Assembly: GCA_018373675.1 (NCBI GenBank)
Contig: JAHAGQ010000030.1
Location: forward strand, 1 to 19,628
Source: Collinsella sp.
GTDB lineage: Bacteria > Actinomycetota > Coriobacteriia > Coriobacteriales > Coriobacteriaceae
Length of the DNA stretch: 19,628 nt
Direction of reading: 5' to 3'
Of the stretch, positions 1 through 7,614 are shown piece by piece (position 1 is the stretch's first letter; each line of letters begins with the position of its first letter). The notes beneath the pieces were generated by a model that saw nothing but the letters and a program-made list of their open reading frames with translations, was not told the origin of the DNA and searched no databases. The position numbers were made by a program, and so were the translations under genes.

Positions 1-220
1 TGCTCTACAGTCCTGCGCAAGACGGAAAGCACATTAAGTGCTTTCCTTTGCGTGCGGAACTCGCGACAAACTTAACCCGCGCCAGCCGGCCCCGGAGACC
101 CTCCCTGCCGTCACATTATTCAATCAGTTTTGCGGGCGTGCGCCGCTGCGCGGCTAGCCCGCGTGCTCCTCGGCGGGGTTGGTCTAATGAATCTTGTTGA
201 ACTTCGGCCTTTGGCTCAAA
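1..220. other. Unassigned structure-rich intergenic stretch
   Basis: I see no convincing gene here. The main structure is a hairpin at 15-53. Its inner stem is perfect, GGAAAGCAC (24-32) with GTGCTTTCC (38-46) around the loop ATTAA. An outer stem GCGCAA (15-20) pairs with TTGCGT (48-53). Further right, GCGGGC and GCCCGC (about 135-165) can form a GC-rich hairpin, and AACCCGC-type bases near 75-83 can pair with GGCGGGGTT near 172-180. A bidirectional terminator follows at 223-256. A plus-strand structured RNA ending at that terminator is possible, but no known RNA family signature (SRP, RNase P, tmRNA, tRNA) is visible. Confidence 0.35.
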
Positions 221-222
221 GG

Positions 223-256
223 AAAACGGGAGATGCGATCTGCATCCCCCGTTTTT
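223..256 (-). terminator. Rho-independent terminator, probably bidirectional
   Basis: The inverted repeat ACGGGAGATGC / GCATCCCCCGT around a short GATCT loop is flanked by AAAA on the left and TTTTT on the right. On the minus strand it lies just after the stop codon of the metallophosphodiesterase, so it most likely ends that transcript. The better U-tract (TTTTTG) is on the plus strand, so it could also end a plus-strand transcript entering from the left. Confidence 0.75.
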
Positions 257-263
257 GTTGCGG

Positions 264-731
264 TTACTCTAGGTCAATAAATTTGGTGCTCAGGATCTTG
301 CCGTCTTTGACAAGCATTCTGGCCATGGTGGGGCCTCTGGTGCCTCTGGGGTAGCTGGCGCTGCCAGGATTGAGGACCAGGCAGCGGCCCACTTGGGCTT
401 CTTTGGTTACGTGGGTGTGACCGTTGATGGCTACGTCTACGGATCCCACCGGAAGGTCTTCGCGGTAGTGGGCTACGGCGAATTTGAGGCCTTCGTAGGT
501 GAAGATAGCCAGACGGTCTACATCCGGGCCGTAGTCGCGGTAGTAGTCGTTGTTTCCTAGGACCGCTCGCACGGGGGCGATGGTGCATAGATGCTCGTAA
601 TCCATCTCTGAGGTGAGGTCTCCGGCGTGGATGATCAGATCTGCGCCCTTGAGCTCGTCCAGAAGCGCGGGCGAAAGATAGCCGTGGGTGTCCGAGATGA
701 TGTCGATGCGCTTGGCGCTTGCACTGTTCAT
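264..731 (-). CDS. YfcE/MJ0936-type metallophosphodiesterase
   Basis: A 155-residue protein of the small calcineurin-like phosphoesterase family (Metallophos_2). The metal-binding motifs are in the expected order: SDTHG (Asp14, His16), HAGD (Asp38), GNND (Asn61), a lone histidine in VAHY (His88), GHTH (His105, His107), followed by the NPGS loop near residue 121. Family members hydrolyse phosphodiesters with two Mn or similar ions, but the natural substrate is often unknown. There is no signal peptide, so it should act in the cytoplasm. I chose the ATG at 731 because AAGGGA lies just upstream; an in-frame start at 779 would have no such site and would run into the preceding terminator. A TATATA box just after the terminator T-run (about 761-766) could be its -10 element, but no good -35 is visible. 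It probably forms a single-gene unit. Confidence 0.88.
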   Translation of the reverse strand: MNSASAKRIDIISDTHGYLSPALLDELKGADLIIHAGDLTSEMDYEHLCTIAPVRAVLGNNDYYRDYGPDVDRLAIFTYEGLKFAVAHYREDLPVGSVDVAINGHTHVTKEAQVGRCLVLNPGSASYPRGTRGPTMARMLVKDGKILSTKFIDLE

Positions 732-767
732 GGGATCCCTTCTGCAAAACCGATTCGACGTATATAC

Positions 768-817
768 AAAAAGCCCCACGGCTCCGCAGACAATTGGTCT
801 ACAGGGCTGCGGGGCCA
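768..817 (-). terminator. Rho-independent terminator after the first LytTR regulator
   Basis: Read on the minus strand, GGCCCCGCAG begins six bases after the regulator's stop codon and can pair with CTGCGG and GGGGC, followed directly by TTTTTG. The stem has alternative registers because both CTGCGG and GGGGC can use the same 5' arm. It closes the glycosyltransferase-sensor-regulator operon. Confidence 0.75.
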
Positions 818-822
818 GTGTG

Positions 823-1539
823 CTAGAGGCTCAGGGCCTTCTTGAGCGGCACGACGCGGCGGCGCGAGACCGGCACGCGTTCGTCGACGCCCGTAATGCC
901 CAGTTGGATAGCGCCCGAGGGCACCGTCTTGACATCCGTGACGCACGCCAAGTTGACGATATAGCGGCGATGAACGCGAAAGAATCCAAAGTCGCAAAGC
1001 TTGGCCTCGAACTGCGCCAGCGAAGTCGTCGAAAGAAAACGATCATCGACGGTATAAATACAGGAGTAATCGTCTTTGGCCATGATGAAGCGAATGTCAT
1101 CCACGGGGATGAGGACCTTACGGCCGCCCTTTTCCACCGGAATGCGCTCGATGGTGGCTTTGCTGTCCGTGACGGGCTTGGCGTGCTGCATGACCTTCTC
1201 GATCGCGCGATCCAGGCGTGCCTCCTCAACCGGCTTCATTAGGTAATCGACGGCATCTACGTCGAACGCCTCGACGGCATGATCGCTATACGCGGTCACA
1301 AACACAATCGCCGGCGGATTCTTAAGCTTATGCAGCGCCTCGGCAAGCTGCAGACCAGAAGCACCAGGCATCGAGATATCGAGAAATACGACATCGACGC
1401 GGCTTTCCATCAGCATCTCAATGGCGGAGCGGACGCTCGACGCCTCAGTGATCGTGCCGATCTTGCCCGTCTGCTCGAGCAAGAAGCGAAGTTCCGAACG
1501 GGCCGGGGCCTCATCATCCACAATCATCGCACGCAGCAT
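823..1539 (-). CDS. LytTR-family response regulator (module 1)
   Basis: A 238-residue two-component response regulator. The receiver domain occupies roughly residues 4-118, with the acidic pair Asp8/Asp9, phosphoacceptor Asp54 in FLDISMPG and Lys102 in MKP. A LytTR DNA-binding domain follows at about 135-235, with the typical FFRVHRRYIVN and VPVSRRR segments. It should act as a phosphorylation-controlled transcription factor for the sensor kinase encoded immediately upstream. I placed the start at 1539 because AAAGG precedes it by ten bases and the protein then starts at the receiver domain; TTG 1563 or ATG 1560 would add seven or eight residues. The 72-bp gap to the kinase contains a nested hairpin (TGGGC...GCCCA). 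It is clearly paralogous to the regulator at 6842-7576. Its target genes cannot be told from the sequence. Confidence 0.9.
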   Translation of the reverse strand: MLRAMIVDDEAPARSELRFLLEQTGKIGTITEASSVRSAIEMLMESRVDVVFLDISMPGASGLQLAEALHKLKNPPAIVFVTAYSDHAVEAFDVDAVDYLMKPVEEARLDRAIEKVMQHAKPVTDSKATIERIPVEKGGRKVLIPVDDIRFIMAKDDYSCIYTVDDRFLSTTSLAQFEAKLCDFGFFRVHRRYIVNLACVTDVKTVPSGAIQLGITGVDERVPVSRRRVVPLKKALSL

Positions 1540-1611
1540 AGGGATTAAACCTTTCGTCATCAAACTACGCTGGGCATCCGCCGCTTGGCGTTGAGCCCAT
1601 AGCCTTTTATT

Positions 1612-2955
1612 TTACTCTTGAATGTCAAAGATGCTCTCTGACAAATCAAGATGCAGGAGCACTTTGGTGCCCTTGCCCGGCGCCGATTCGACGCGCGTAT
1701 AAGAGTGCGGTCCATAAAAGCGATGGATGCGCTCAGAAATATTGTGCATGGCCACGCCAGCGCCGCCGCCTTGCGGGGAACTGGCATCGGGGCGGGCGGA
1801 GCGCTCATCAAACAGCCTGGCGGCGGTGCCCTCGTCCATGCCCACGCCGTTGTCGGCCACGGCAATCAGGATTGCGTCGTCACCGTCTTGATGGACGGTC
1901 ACATCGATCTGCAGGGCATCGCCATCGCCCATGCCATGCCGCACGGCGTTCTCGACAATGGGCTGGATTACAAAGGCCGGGACCAACGTGTCCTCGACAT
2001 CCTCGGAGACATCGAAGGTCGCCAGTACGCGGTCCTCGCCAAAACGCGCCTTCTCAAACGTCAGGTAGCGCTTGGTCTGGGCGACCTCGCGCGAGACCGG
2101 GATAAGCGACCCCGAGTTGTCGAGCGTGGCGCGATAGAACGAGGAGAACTCGCGCAGCAGCTCGCGGGCGCGCAGCGGGTCGGTACGCGTAAACGACGCG
2201 ATGGTGTTGAGCGTGTTAAACAGAAAGTGCGGATTGATCTGCGCTTGCAGGGCACGAACCTCGGCACGGGCCGTGAGCTCCTTTTGCACCTCGAGCTCGT
2301 GGATGGCGAGCTGCGTGGACAGGATCTCGGCAAAGCCCGAGGCGAGCGCATACTGGGTACGGTCGACGGCACGCGGGGTCTTGTAGTAGAACTTGAGCGT
2401 GCCGACGGTGCGGTCGCCCACCTTGATGGGCGCGATGATGCCGGCGGGAACATGGTTGTGCGAGCCATCCGAACCCACCACGTCCACCACGCGGTTGAAC
2501 GACTGCACGATGCCGTGCTCAATGACGTAGCGCGTGGCAAGCGTATGGATGGGCGAATCGGGCAGCAGCTTTTCCTCGAACTCGCCCGCGCAGGCCAGCA
2601 CGTTGCTCTCATCGGTTATGGCAACGGTCATGGCACGTGTCTCGGGCAGGATACGCCGGCACACCAAAAGCGCCGATTCCTGCGTCAGGCCGCCCTTAAT
2701 GTCCTCGAGCATGGCCGAGGCAACCGAGAGCGTCTCCTCGGTGTACTGGGAGCGTACCGAATCGGGATTGAGCGTCAAATAGATAAAGATGCACAGGAAG
2801 ATGCACAGCAGCGCACAGGCGATCACCGTGGCAATCGGCTCAATGCCAGTCGCCAGGGCAAAGATAAAGTACACCAACACGCAAACGGCGCAGACAACGG
2901 CGATGATGCGAAAGATTGAAATTGAATTATCGCGCTGGGCGCGGCGGTCGATCAT
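1612..2955 (-). CDS. Sensor histidine kinase, LytS/YehU-type core (module 1)
   Basis: A 447-residue membrane sensor kinase. Two hydrophobic segments near residues 14-36 and 40-62 form a hairpin anchor. A GAF-like sensory region spans about 75-220. The His_kinase domain carries phosphoacceptor His243 in INPHFLFNTLN, and the HATPase domain has the N-box Asn336 (QPIVENAVRH) and DNGVG at 368-372. The catalytic core matches the LytS/YpdA/BtsS class, but the usual five- or six-helix LytS membrane domain is missing. Its ATG overlaps the stop of the glycosyltransferase by four bases (ATGA), and GGAGGGGG precedes it, so the two are translationally coupled. The cognate regulator follows downstream. The signal is unknown; a soluble GAF domain behind a minimal anchor suggests a cytoplasmic ligand. 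It is a clear paralogue of the kinase at 7615-9006. Confidence 0.9.
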   Translation of the reverse strand: MIDRRAQRDNSISIFRIIAVVCAVCVLVYFIFALATGIEPIATVIACALLCIFLCIFIYLTLNPDSVRSQYTEETLSVASAMLEDIKGGLTQESALLVCRRILPETRAMTVAITDESNVLACAGEFEEKLLPDSPIHTLATRYVIEHGIVQSFNRVVDVVGSDGSHNHVPAGIIAPIKVGDRTVGTLKFYYKTPRAVDRTQYALASGFAEILSTQLAIHELEVQKELTARAEVRALQAQINPHFLFNTLNTIASFTRTDPLRARELLREFSSFYRATLDNSGSLIPVSREVAQTKRYLTFEKARFGEDRVLATFDVSEDVEDTLVPAFVIQPIVENAVRHGMGDGDALQIDVTVHQDGDDAILIAVADNGVGMDEGTAARLFDERSARPDASSPQGGGAGVAMHNISERIHRFYGPHSYTRVESAPGKGTKVLLHLDLSESIFDIQE

Positions 2956-4139
2956 TCAGCCCCCTCCAGGATGCTAATCAGTTGTGCGTCGCGCCAAAGT
3001 TCGTCCATGATCTTGGGCCAGAAACTCTGAAAACGCAGGTAGCTTGCGGCGTTTTGGCGGGCATAGGTCTTGGCCTCGTCAATACCATGACGCCAGATGC
3101 GCAGATACCCCTCGTGCTCGCGGGTAAACATGCTGCGAACCATGGCGGTCTTGCGCACGCGGTCGTCGAGCTCGCGCGAGATCCACGGACCCGGATAGGG
3201 CATGAGTGATGCGGCCGTAACCGGAATGAGCTCCTTTTGGTGCGCAGCGAACGTCAGCTTGGCCCGCTCGTAGTACCAACGGTACACGTCCTGCATAAAG
3301 CGCGGCGAGCGCTTCTCGGACTCGGGCGGCAGGTGGCGTACGGTCCACTCGTTGTCGAACCACACGTCGTAGCCAAACATGCGCATGTTAAACAGGTAGT
3401 CCAGATCCTCGCCGCGGGTGATAAACGGGTCGAAGGCCACGCGCGTAAAGGCGCGGGCGTGCAGGGCCATCAGGCCGCCGCACACGTAATTGGAACGCGA
3501 GATGCGGGTGCCCGAGAGCGCCTTTTTCATCCAGCGATTGAACTCGATACGCTTGGTCCACCAGCGATGGCAAATGCCCACTTTGTCCGTGGGAGCCAGC
3601 GGCGACCCGTCGCGATCGTAAAAGTATCCGCTCTTGACTAAAATCGGCAGGCCCTGACGCGTCTGTTGGCCCAGTGCATAGGTCGCACGCTTCATAAAGT
3701 CGGCATCGATGACGGTCTCGTCGTCATCCAAAAACACAACCGCGTCGTGCCCCAGCACCGCCGCACAGGCAAGACCCATGTTGCGGATGGCGCCGTAGCC
3801 GCGCAGGCTCACGCACTCGCCCGAGCCTTTGGGCGCGATCTGCGCCACGCGGTCGGCAACACGCGAAGCCTGAGTATTGGTAACGATGGTGACCTTAAGC
3901 GTGGGATGCGCATTAACGATTTCGTGCACGCGATGGGATACGTCGGCCGTGGCAGAAACCGGACAGACCACCAAGAGAATGATGCGCGGAATGTCGCGCA
4001 CCTGTTCGAGCGAAGTCAGGCAGCGATCGAGTTCCGGGTTGGCGGCATTGAGCGACGTCGAGTGATCGTAGGTACCAGGAGCGTTTGCTTGGGTATCATC
4101 GCCCGCCCAATATGTTGGGATCACAACCGTGGCGTTCAT
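2952..4139 (-). CDS. Family-2-like (GT-A fold) glycosyltransferase
   Basis: A 395-residue soluble protein that begins with the GT-A hallmark VVIPTYW at residues 5-11. The sugar-nucleotide/metal site is probably FLDDDET (Asp138-Asp140), and RGEDLDY (Glu244, Asp245) fits the catalytic acid/base region of GT2 enzymes. No transmembrane helix is visible, so it should work in the cytoplasm or at the inner membrane face. Donor and acceptor cannot be predicted. I chose ATG 4139 because AAGGAGG lies eight bases upstream; the in-frame start 45 bases earlier lies within the terminator stretch. It heads an operon with a sensor kinase and LytTR regulator and overlaps the kinase gene by four bases. No other cell-wall polysaccharide genes are nearby, which is odd for a lone glycosyltransferase. 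Confidence 0.8.
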   Translation of the reverse strand: MNATVVIPTYWAGDDTQANAPGTYDHSTSLNAANPELDRCLTSLEQVRDIPRIILLVVCPVSATADVSHRVHEIVNAHPTLKVTIVTNTQASRVADRVAQIAPKGSGECVSLRGYGAIRNMGLACAAVLGHDAVVFLDDDETVIDADFMKRATYALGQQTRQGLPILVKSGYFYDRDGSPLAPTDKVGICHRWWTKRIEFNRWMKKALSGTRISRSNYVCGGLMALHARAFTRVAFDPFITRGEDLDYLFNMRMFGYDVWFDNEWTVRHLPPESEKRSPRFMQDVYRWYYERAKLTFAAHQKELIPVTAASLMPYPGPWISRELDDRVRKTAMVRSMFTREHEGYLRIWRHGIDEAKTYARQNAASYLRFQSFWPKIMDELWRDAQLISILEGAE

Positions 4140-4161
4140 ACCTTTACCCTCCTTGCAACAC

Positions 4162-4198
4162 AAAAACGGGGCGCCGCCAAACACAGGCGACGCCCCGC
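4162..4198 (-). terminator. Strong terminator hairpin abutting the glycosyltransferase RBS
   Basis: On the minus strand, CGGGGCGTCGCC (4198-4187) pairs with GGCGGCGCCCCG (4178-4167), followed by TTTTT (4166-4162). It may simply end the MFS transporter transcript (stop at 4322). However, only eight bases separate the T-run from the Shine-Dalgarno AAGGAGGGT (4154-4146) of the next gene, leaving almost no room for a downstream promoter. Transcription of the operon must start upstream of, or within, this hairpin. Confidence 0.85.
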
Positions 4199-4213
4199 GA
4201 CCTAGCTGGTTCC

Positions 4214-4219
4214 ATCATA
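4214..4219 (-). promoter_or_regulatory. Candidate -10 box (TATGAT) for the glycosyltransferase operon
   Basis: The minus strand reads TATGAT at 4219-4214, five of six matches to TATAAT. No good -35 hexamer is found at 16-18 bases upstream. If used, transcription would start near 4207 and the leader would consist almost entirely of the hairpin at 4162-4198. Confidence 0.3.
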
Positions 4220-4321
4220 CCCACTTGGGCTAAACATTGTTCGGAAGTCAGAATGATTCATGCGGCTACTTCCAAAAGAGTACTGCAGATAGGCACAATT
4301 GCTGTACTGAGCCCGGTTGCC

Positions 4322-5572
4322 TCACGCCGCCGCCTGAGCCATGCGGGACAGACGGACCAGCAGCACAAAGCCAACAACCAGCAGAACGCCAATAGAAAGG
4401 ACGCCCAGCGACGGGTTGCCGGTCAGGGAGGTGACAACCGACACCAGGAAGGTGCCCATAACGCTTGCGTAACGGCCAAAGATATCGAAGAATCCGTAGT
4501 ACTCGTTGGACTTTTCCTTGGGGATGATGCGGCCAAAATAGCTGCGGCTGAGCGCCTGCACGCCACCCTGGAACAAGCCGACCAAAATGGCGAGCACCCA
4601 GAACTCAAAGGCGGTCTTCAAGAAAAACGCGGCAAAGAGCACGATGCCCATATAGGCGGCGACGGCCACCAAGATCATGTTGAGTGTGCCCACGCGACCG
4701 GCGAGCTTGCCGTAGATGATGGCGGACGGGAAGGCCACAAACTGCGTAACGAGCAGCGCCAGCACCAGCTGGGTCGAATCGATGCCCAGAGCCGATCCGT
4801 AGCTGGTTGCCATGGAAATGACCGTGTGCACACCGTCGATGTAGAAGAAGAACGCGATCATGTAGACCAGCACGGTCTTGTTGTGGGCGATCTCGCGCAT
4901 GGTGTGTCCGACCTCGGAGAACACGCCGCCCACGATGTGGCCGATGGTGTCCTGGGGACCGCGCGCGCGACCGTATTTTTGCTTATAGGTGCGAATGAGC
5001 GGCAGGGTAAAGATAAGCCACCAGGCGCCAGTGATGACAAACGACAGACGCGTTGCCAGCATGGTGGGGACGCCAAGAGCGGGGCCACCCATGATAAGCG
5101 CCAGGCAGATGATGAACGGCACGGTAGAACCGATGTAGCCCCAGGCATAGCCCGAGCTGGACACGGCGTCCATGCGCTCGTCGGTGGTAATGTCGGGCAG
5201 CATGGCGTCGTAGAACGTCATAGAAGAGTTAAGGCCGATGGTGCACAGCACGTACACGGTCAAAAATGCCATGGCGGACATGGGGATAGCCTGCGCCAGG
5301 CAAAGAACCAGGCCCGTGAGGAAGAAGCCCAAGAAGAACTTAATCTTGTTGCCGGCGTAATCGGCAAGCGCGCCCAGAATGGGCATGAGCATGGCAATGA
5401 CCAGCGAGGCAATCGTCTGCGCGTTGCCCCAGGCGACCACCAGGTCTGCCGAGGAAGCACCGGTATTGATGGCGTTAAAGTAGATGGGCACCACCGAGGT
5501 ATTGAGCAGCACGAGGGCCGAGTTGCCCACATCGTACATAACCCAGTTACGCTCGAGCTTGGTGTATTTCAT
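4322..5572 (-). CDS. UMF1/Atg22-like MFS transporter
   Basis: A 416-residue polytopic membrane protein with about twelve hydrophobic segments. It carries features of the UMF1 (vacuole effluxer Atg22-like) branch of the major facilitator superfamily: an N-terminal YDVGNSA motif (residues 14-20) and the late signature SRSYFGRIIP, followed by a KSNEYYGFFDIFGR segment. Fungal Atg22 exports amino acids from the vacuole; substrates of bacterial members are mostly unknown, so amino acid or small-metabolite transport is only an inference. The ATG at 5572 is preceded by GAAGGGG eight bases upstream. It looks monocistronic, since a large inverted repeat and a 230-bp gap separate it from the gene to the right and a terminator follows on the left. 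Confidence 0.85.
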   Translation of the reverse strand: MKYTKLERNWVMYDVGNSALVLLNTSVVPIYFNAINTGASSADLVVAWGNAQTIASLVIAMLMPILGALADYAGNKIKFFLGFFLTGLVLCLAQAIPMSAMAFLTVYVLCTIGLNSSMTFYDAMLPDITTDERMDAVSSSGYAWGYIGSTVPFIICLALIMGGPALGVPTMLATRLSFVITGAWWLIFTLPLIRTYKQKYGRARGPQDTIGHIVGGVFSEVGHTMREIAHNKTVLVYMIAFFFYIDGVHTVISMATSYGSALGIDSTQLVLALLVTQFVAFPSAIIYGKLAGRVGTLNMILVAVAAYMGIVLFAAFFLKTAFEFWVLAILVGLFQGGVQALSRSYFGRIIPKEKSNEYYGFFDIFGRYASVMGTFLVSVVTSLTGNPSLGVLSIGVLLVVGFVLLVRLSRMAQAAA

Positions 5573-5710
5573 GGACAGGGCCCCTTCGTATTCGCCCGAT
5601 ATGCAGTTAGTTCATCGTACCCCAATTGTCCAGAGGCGCCGGTAAGGATTCGGCAAAGGGGCAGGAGCGGTCATACGGACACGCAGGGCGAAACGCCATC
5701 CCATCAACTC

Positions 5711-5777
5711 AGTTGCGGTGAAATAGTTCCCGCTTAGCCCTCCGGGGGCTTCATTCAGGAACTATTCCACCGCAACT
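5711..5777. repeat. 67-nt nested inverted repeat between two minus-strand genes
   Basis: The arms AGTTGCGGTGAAATAGTTCC (5711-5730) and GGAACTATTCCACCGCAACT (5758-5777) match at 19 of 20 positions. The 27-nt spacer contains a second hairpin, AGCCC (5736-5740) with GGGCT (5746-5750). No U-tract follows on either strand, so it is not a classical terminator. It lies 28 bases downstream of the phospholipase C-like gene. A REP-like or MITE-like element, or an mRNA-stabilising structure, are the options. Confidence 0.85.
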
Positions 5778-5805
5778 TATTGGAGAGTATGGGCGAGGCA
5801 GCTTG

Positions 5806-6750
5806 CTACTCCTCGCGGTCGAACTCTTCGTCGGCGCCGAGCACGCGACCGCTGTAATTGACGTGGTTGGTCACGGCTTCCATATCGCCGGTCTCGATAA
5901 AGCGGGCGACGGTGAGCTCGTAATCGAGCAGTGCGCGGTCAAAGACCTCGGGGAAGCTCTCGTTCGAGACCTCGTCGGTAAAGGGGTTCTTCCATGCCAA
6001 GTGGCCCAGGTTGCCGGTACGCTCGGGCAGCTCGGTCGTCACGCGGTGCGCAAGGCCGTCGAGCAGCGAATAATCGTGCACCAAGCCCTCAAGCAGGGAA
6101 ATCGCGCGCGTCTTGGCCGAACCGGCGGGCTCGATAGTGCGGTAGAGCAGCTGCATGTCAGCTACGGCGCCGCCGTACTCCCCCGCCGGGATATCGATGC
6201 CGTACACGCGTCCGGCGACGTAGCTCATCAGCACGCCGGCAACGCGATTGATGCGGTCGGTGGTGACGATCTCGCCCGCCGGCGGATAATCCTCGACCGT
6301 TGCCCCATCGCGCTTGAGCTGCAGCATCAGCACGTCCAAGTCGCTTTCGAGCACGGCATGAACTTGACTGCCCGAAGCCTCGAGCTCGGGATCGGACTCG
6401 ACAATGCCAAACTGCTGCTCGTAGACAAAGGGGTGGGCATTGCGATCGAGCACATAGTGCGACAGCAGGCCCAGCGCAAAGGCGCGACCCAGATTGGCAT
6501 CGCGCGGCTGCAGGTGCGACACGCCGTCGCGCAGGCACGAGAATTGGCGCGACATGCGCGAGCGGTGCATAACCTGAGCAAGCGACATGCAGTCGGAGAT
6601 GCGCGGCGTGAGCATGTGGAAGAAAAACGGGTCGGGACCTTGGTTTCCCAGGATAAAGGCGATGCGCTCCTCGTCGGACGTAATAACGCCCTGCGGAAGA
6701 CGGTCGATGCTTTCCTCGCCAAACAGATGATGCGTAATGAGCGCGGGCAT
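5806..6750 (-). CDS. Zinc-dependent phospholipase C-family protein
   Basis: A 314-residue protein related to the zinc-dependent phospholipase C family (PF00882). It begins MPALITHHLFG, so His7/His8 sit at the very N-terminus where the mature enzymes bind zinc. Further putative ligands are Asp40 in GNQGPDPFFFH and His98, Asp102 and His106 in LSHYVLDRNAHP. Unlike clostridial alpha-toxin there is no signal peptide and no C-terminal C2-like domain, so this is probably an intracellular relative. Phospholipid hydrolysis is a family inference and is not proven for such proteins. The ATG at 6750 has AAAGGA just upstream. It lies 91 bp downstream of the second LytTR regulator on the same strand and has a candidate promoter in the gap. 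Confidence 0.82.
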   Translation of the reverse strand: MPALITHHLFGEESIDRLPQGVITSDEERIAFILGNQGPDPFFFHMLTPRISDCMSLAQVMHRSRMSRQFSCLRDGVSHLQPRDANLGRAFALGLLSHYVLDRNAHPFVYEQQFGIVESDPELEASGSQVHAVLESDLDVLMLQLKRDGATVEDYPPAGEIVTTDRINRVAGVLMSYVAGRVYGIDIPAGEYGGAVADMQLLYRTIEPAGSAKTRAISLLEGLVHDYSLLDGLAHRVTTELPERTGNLGHLAWKNPFTDEVSNESFPEVFDRALLDYELTVARFIETGDMEAVTNHVNYSGRVLGADEEFDREE

Positions 6751-6782
6751 AATAATCCTTTCGATTTCATTCGATGCAATCC

Positions 6783-6809
6783 ATTATGCCCACCGCACAG
6801 TCATGCCAA
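6783..6809 (-). promoter_or_regulatory. Candidate promoter of the phospholipase C-like gene
   Basis: On the minus strand TTGGCA (6809-6804, 5/6 to TTGACA) is followed after 15 bases by CATAAT (6788-6783, 5/6 to TATAAT). The spacing is two bases short of ideal. It lies between the regulator's stop and the ATG at 6750. Confidence 0.35.
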
Positions 6810-6841
6810 ACCTGCAACGGCAAACGATGGCACACCGACCC

Positions 6842-7576
6842 TTACGCTAGCCCCAAGTGCGATTTGACCTCGGCAGCGCGACGACGGGACACGGGCACCG
6901 TCGAGCTCACACGGTCGAGCCTGAGCTCCATCAGGCCCGTGGAGCCGATCTCGACATTGTGCACGTCTTCCAAATTGACCAGATAGCTGCGGTGGACGCG
7001 GATAAAGCCCTCGGAGGCCAAGCGGCGCTCGAGCGAGGAAATCGACTCATTGATCAGATACGTTCCATCGGCACAGACGGCGTTGCAAAAATCGGCGCGC
7101 GCCTCAAAGTAGCAGACATCCGCCACGGGAATGAACACCTTTTTGCCCCCGCGATCCACCGTCAGGCGCAAAGGCTGGCGCGGAGCATGGACGACACGGC
7201 GAGCGCCCAGGGCAGTCTCGATCTTGTCGAGCGCCTTTGACAGGCGGGCATCCTCGACCGGTTTGACGACGTAATCGACAGCATCGAGGTTATAGGCATC
7301 GGCCGCATACTCGGCAAATGCCGTCACAAACACCACGACCGGCGGCCTCTTTAGGTTTTGCAGGGTCTCGGCAAGCTCAATTCCCGAGCGACCGGGCATG
7401 GTAATGTCTAAAAACAGCACGTCGGGCTTGTTCGACAGAATCGACTCCACGGCTTCGGTGACATTGCCCGCCTCGGCAATCTGACCCACACGCGTATCCT
7501 TTTCCAACAGATAGCGTAGCTCAGCCCTAATTGGGGGCTCGTCATCAACCACCAGGATGTTCCAGCCTTCGGACAT
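6842..7576 (-). CDS. LytTR-family response regulator (module 2)
   Basis: A 244-residue response regulator. The receiver has Asp11/Asp12, phosphoacceptor Asp57 in FLDITMPG and Lys105 in VVKP. The LytTR DNA-binding domain begins near residue 135 and contains FIRVHRSYLVN and VPVSRRR. It aligns nearly without gaps to the regulator at 823-1539 across the receiver and keeps the same C-terminal recognition segments, so the two are paralogues and might recognise related sites. It starts 38 bp after the stop of its sensor kinase, which implies co-transcription. The ATG at 7576 has only a weak site (GAGGGAAAG) upstream. No terminator is obvious after it. Confidence 0.9.
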   Translation of the reverse strand: MSEGWNILVVDDEPPIRAELRYLLEKDTRVGQIAEAGNVTEAVESILSNKPDVLFLDITMPGRSGIELAETLQNLKRPPVVVFVTAFAEYAADAYNLDAVDYVVKPVEDARLSKALDKIETALGARRVVHAPRQPLRLTVDRGGKKVFIPVADVCYFEARADFCNAVCADGTYLINESISSLERRLASEGFIRVHRSYLVNLEDVHNVEIGSTGLMELRLDRVSSTVPVSRRRAAEVKSHLGLA

Positions 7577-7614
7577 ATGCGCTTTCCCTCTTTTTCTCTC
7601 AATCCAACCGCGTG

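Noticed and set aside
10..60. Signal recognition particle RNA
   Set aside because: TCCTGCGCAA and CATTAAGTG resemble parts of Bacillus SRP RNA, but the conserved domain with the GGAAG/GNRA apical loop and CAGC is absent.
1651..2919. A 422-codon plus-strand frame antisense to the first sensor kinase
   Set aside because: The minus frame contains the full HPHFLFN-type kinase core; the plus frame shows only Gly/His/Arg-rich complement sequence.
4085..5737. A 550-codon open frame on the plus strand, antisense to the MFS transporter
   Set aside because: Its translation is rich in His, Gln, Gly and Asp without any domain, as expected for the complement of a high-GC membrane protein gene. The minus strand carries a clear UMF1-type transporter with its own RBS.
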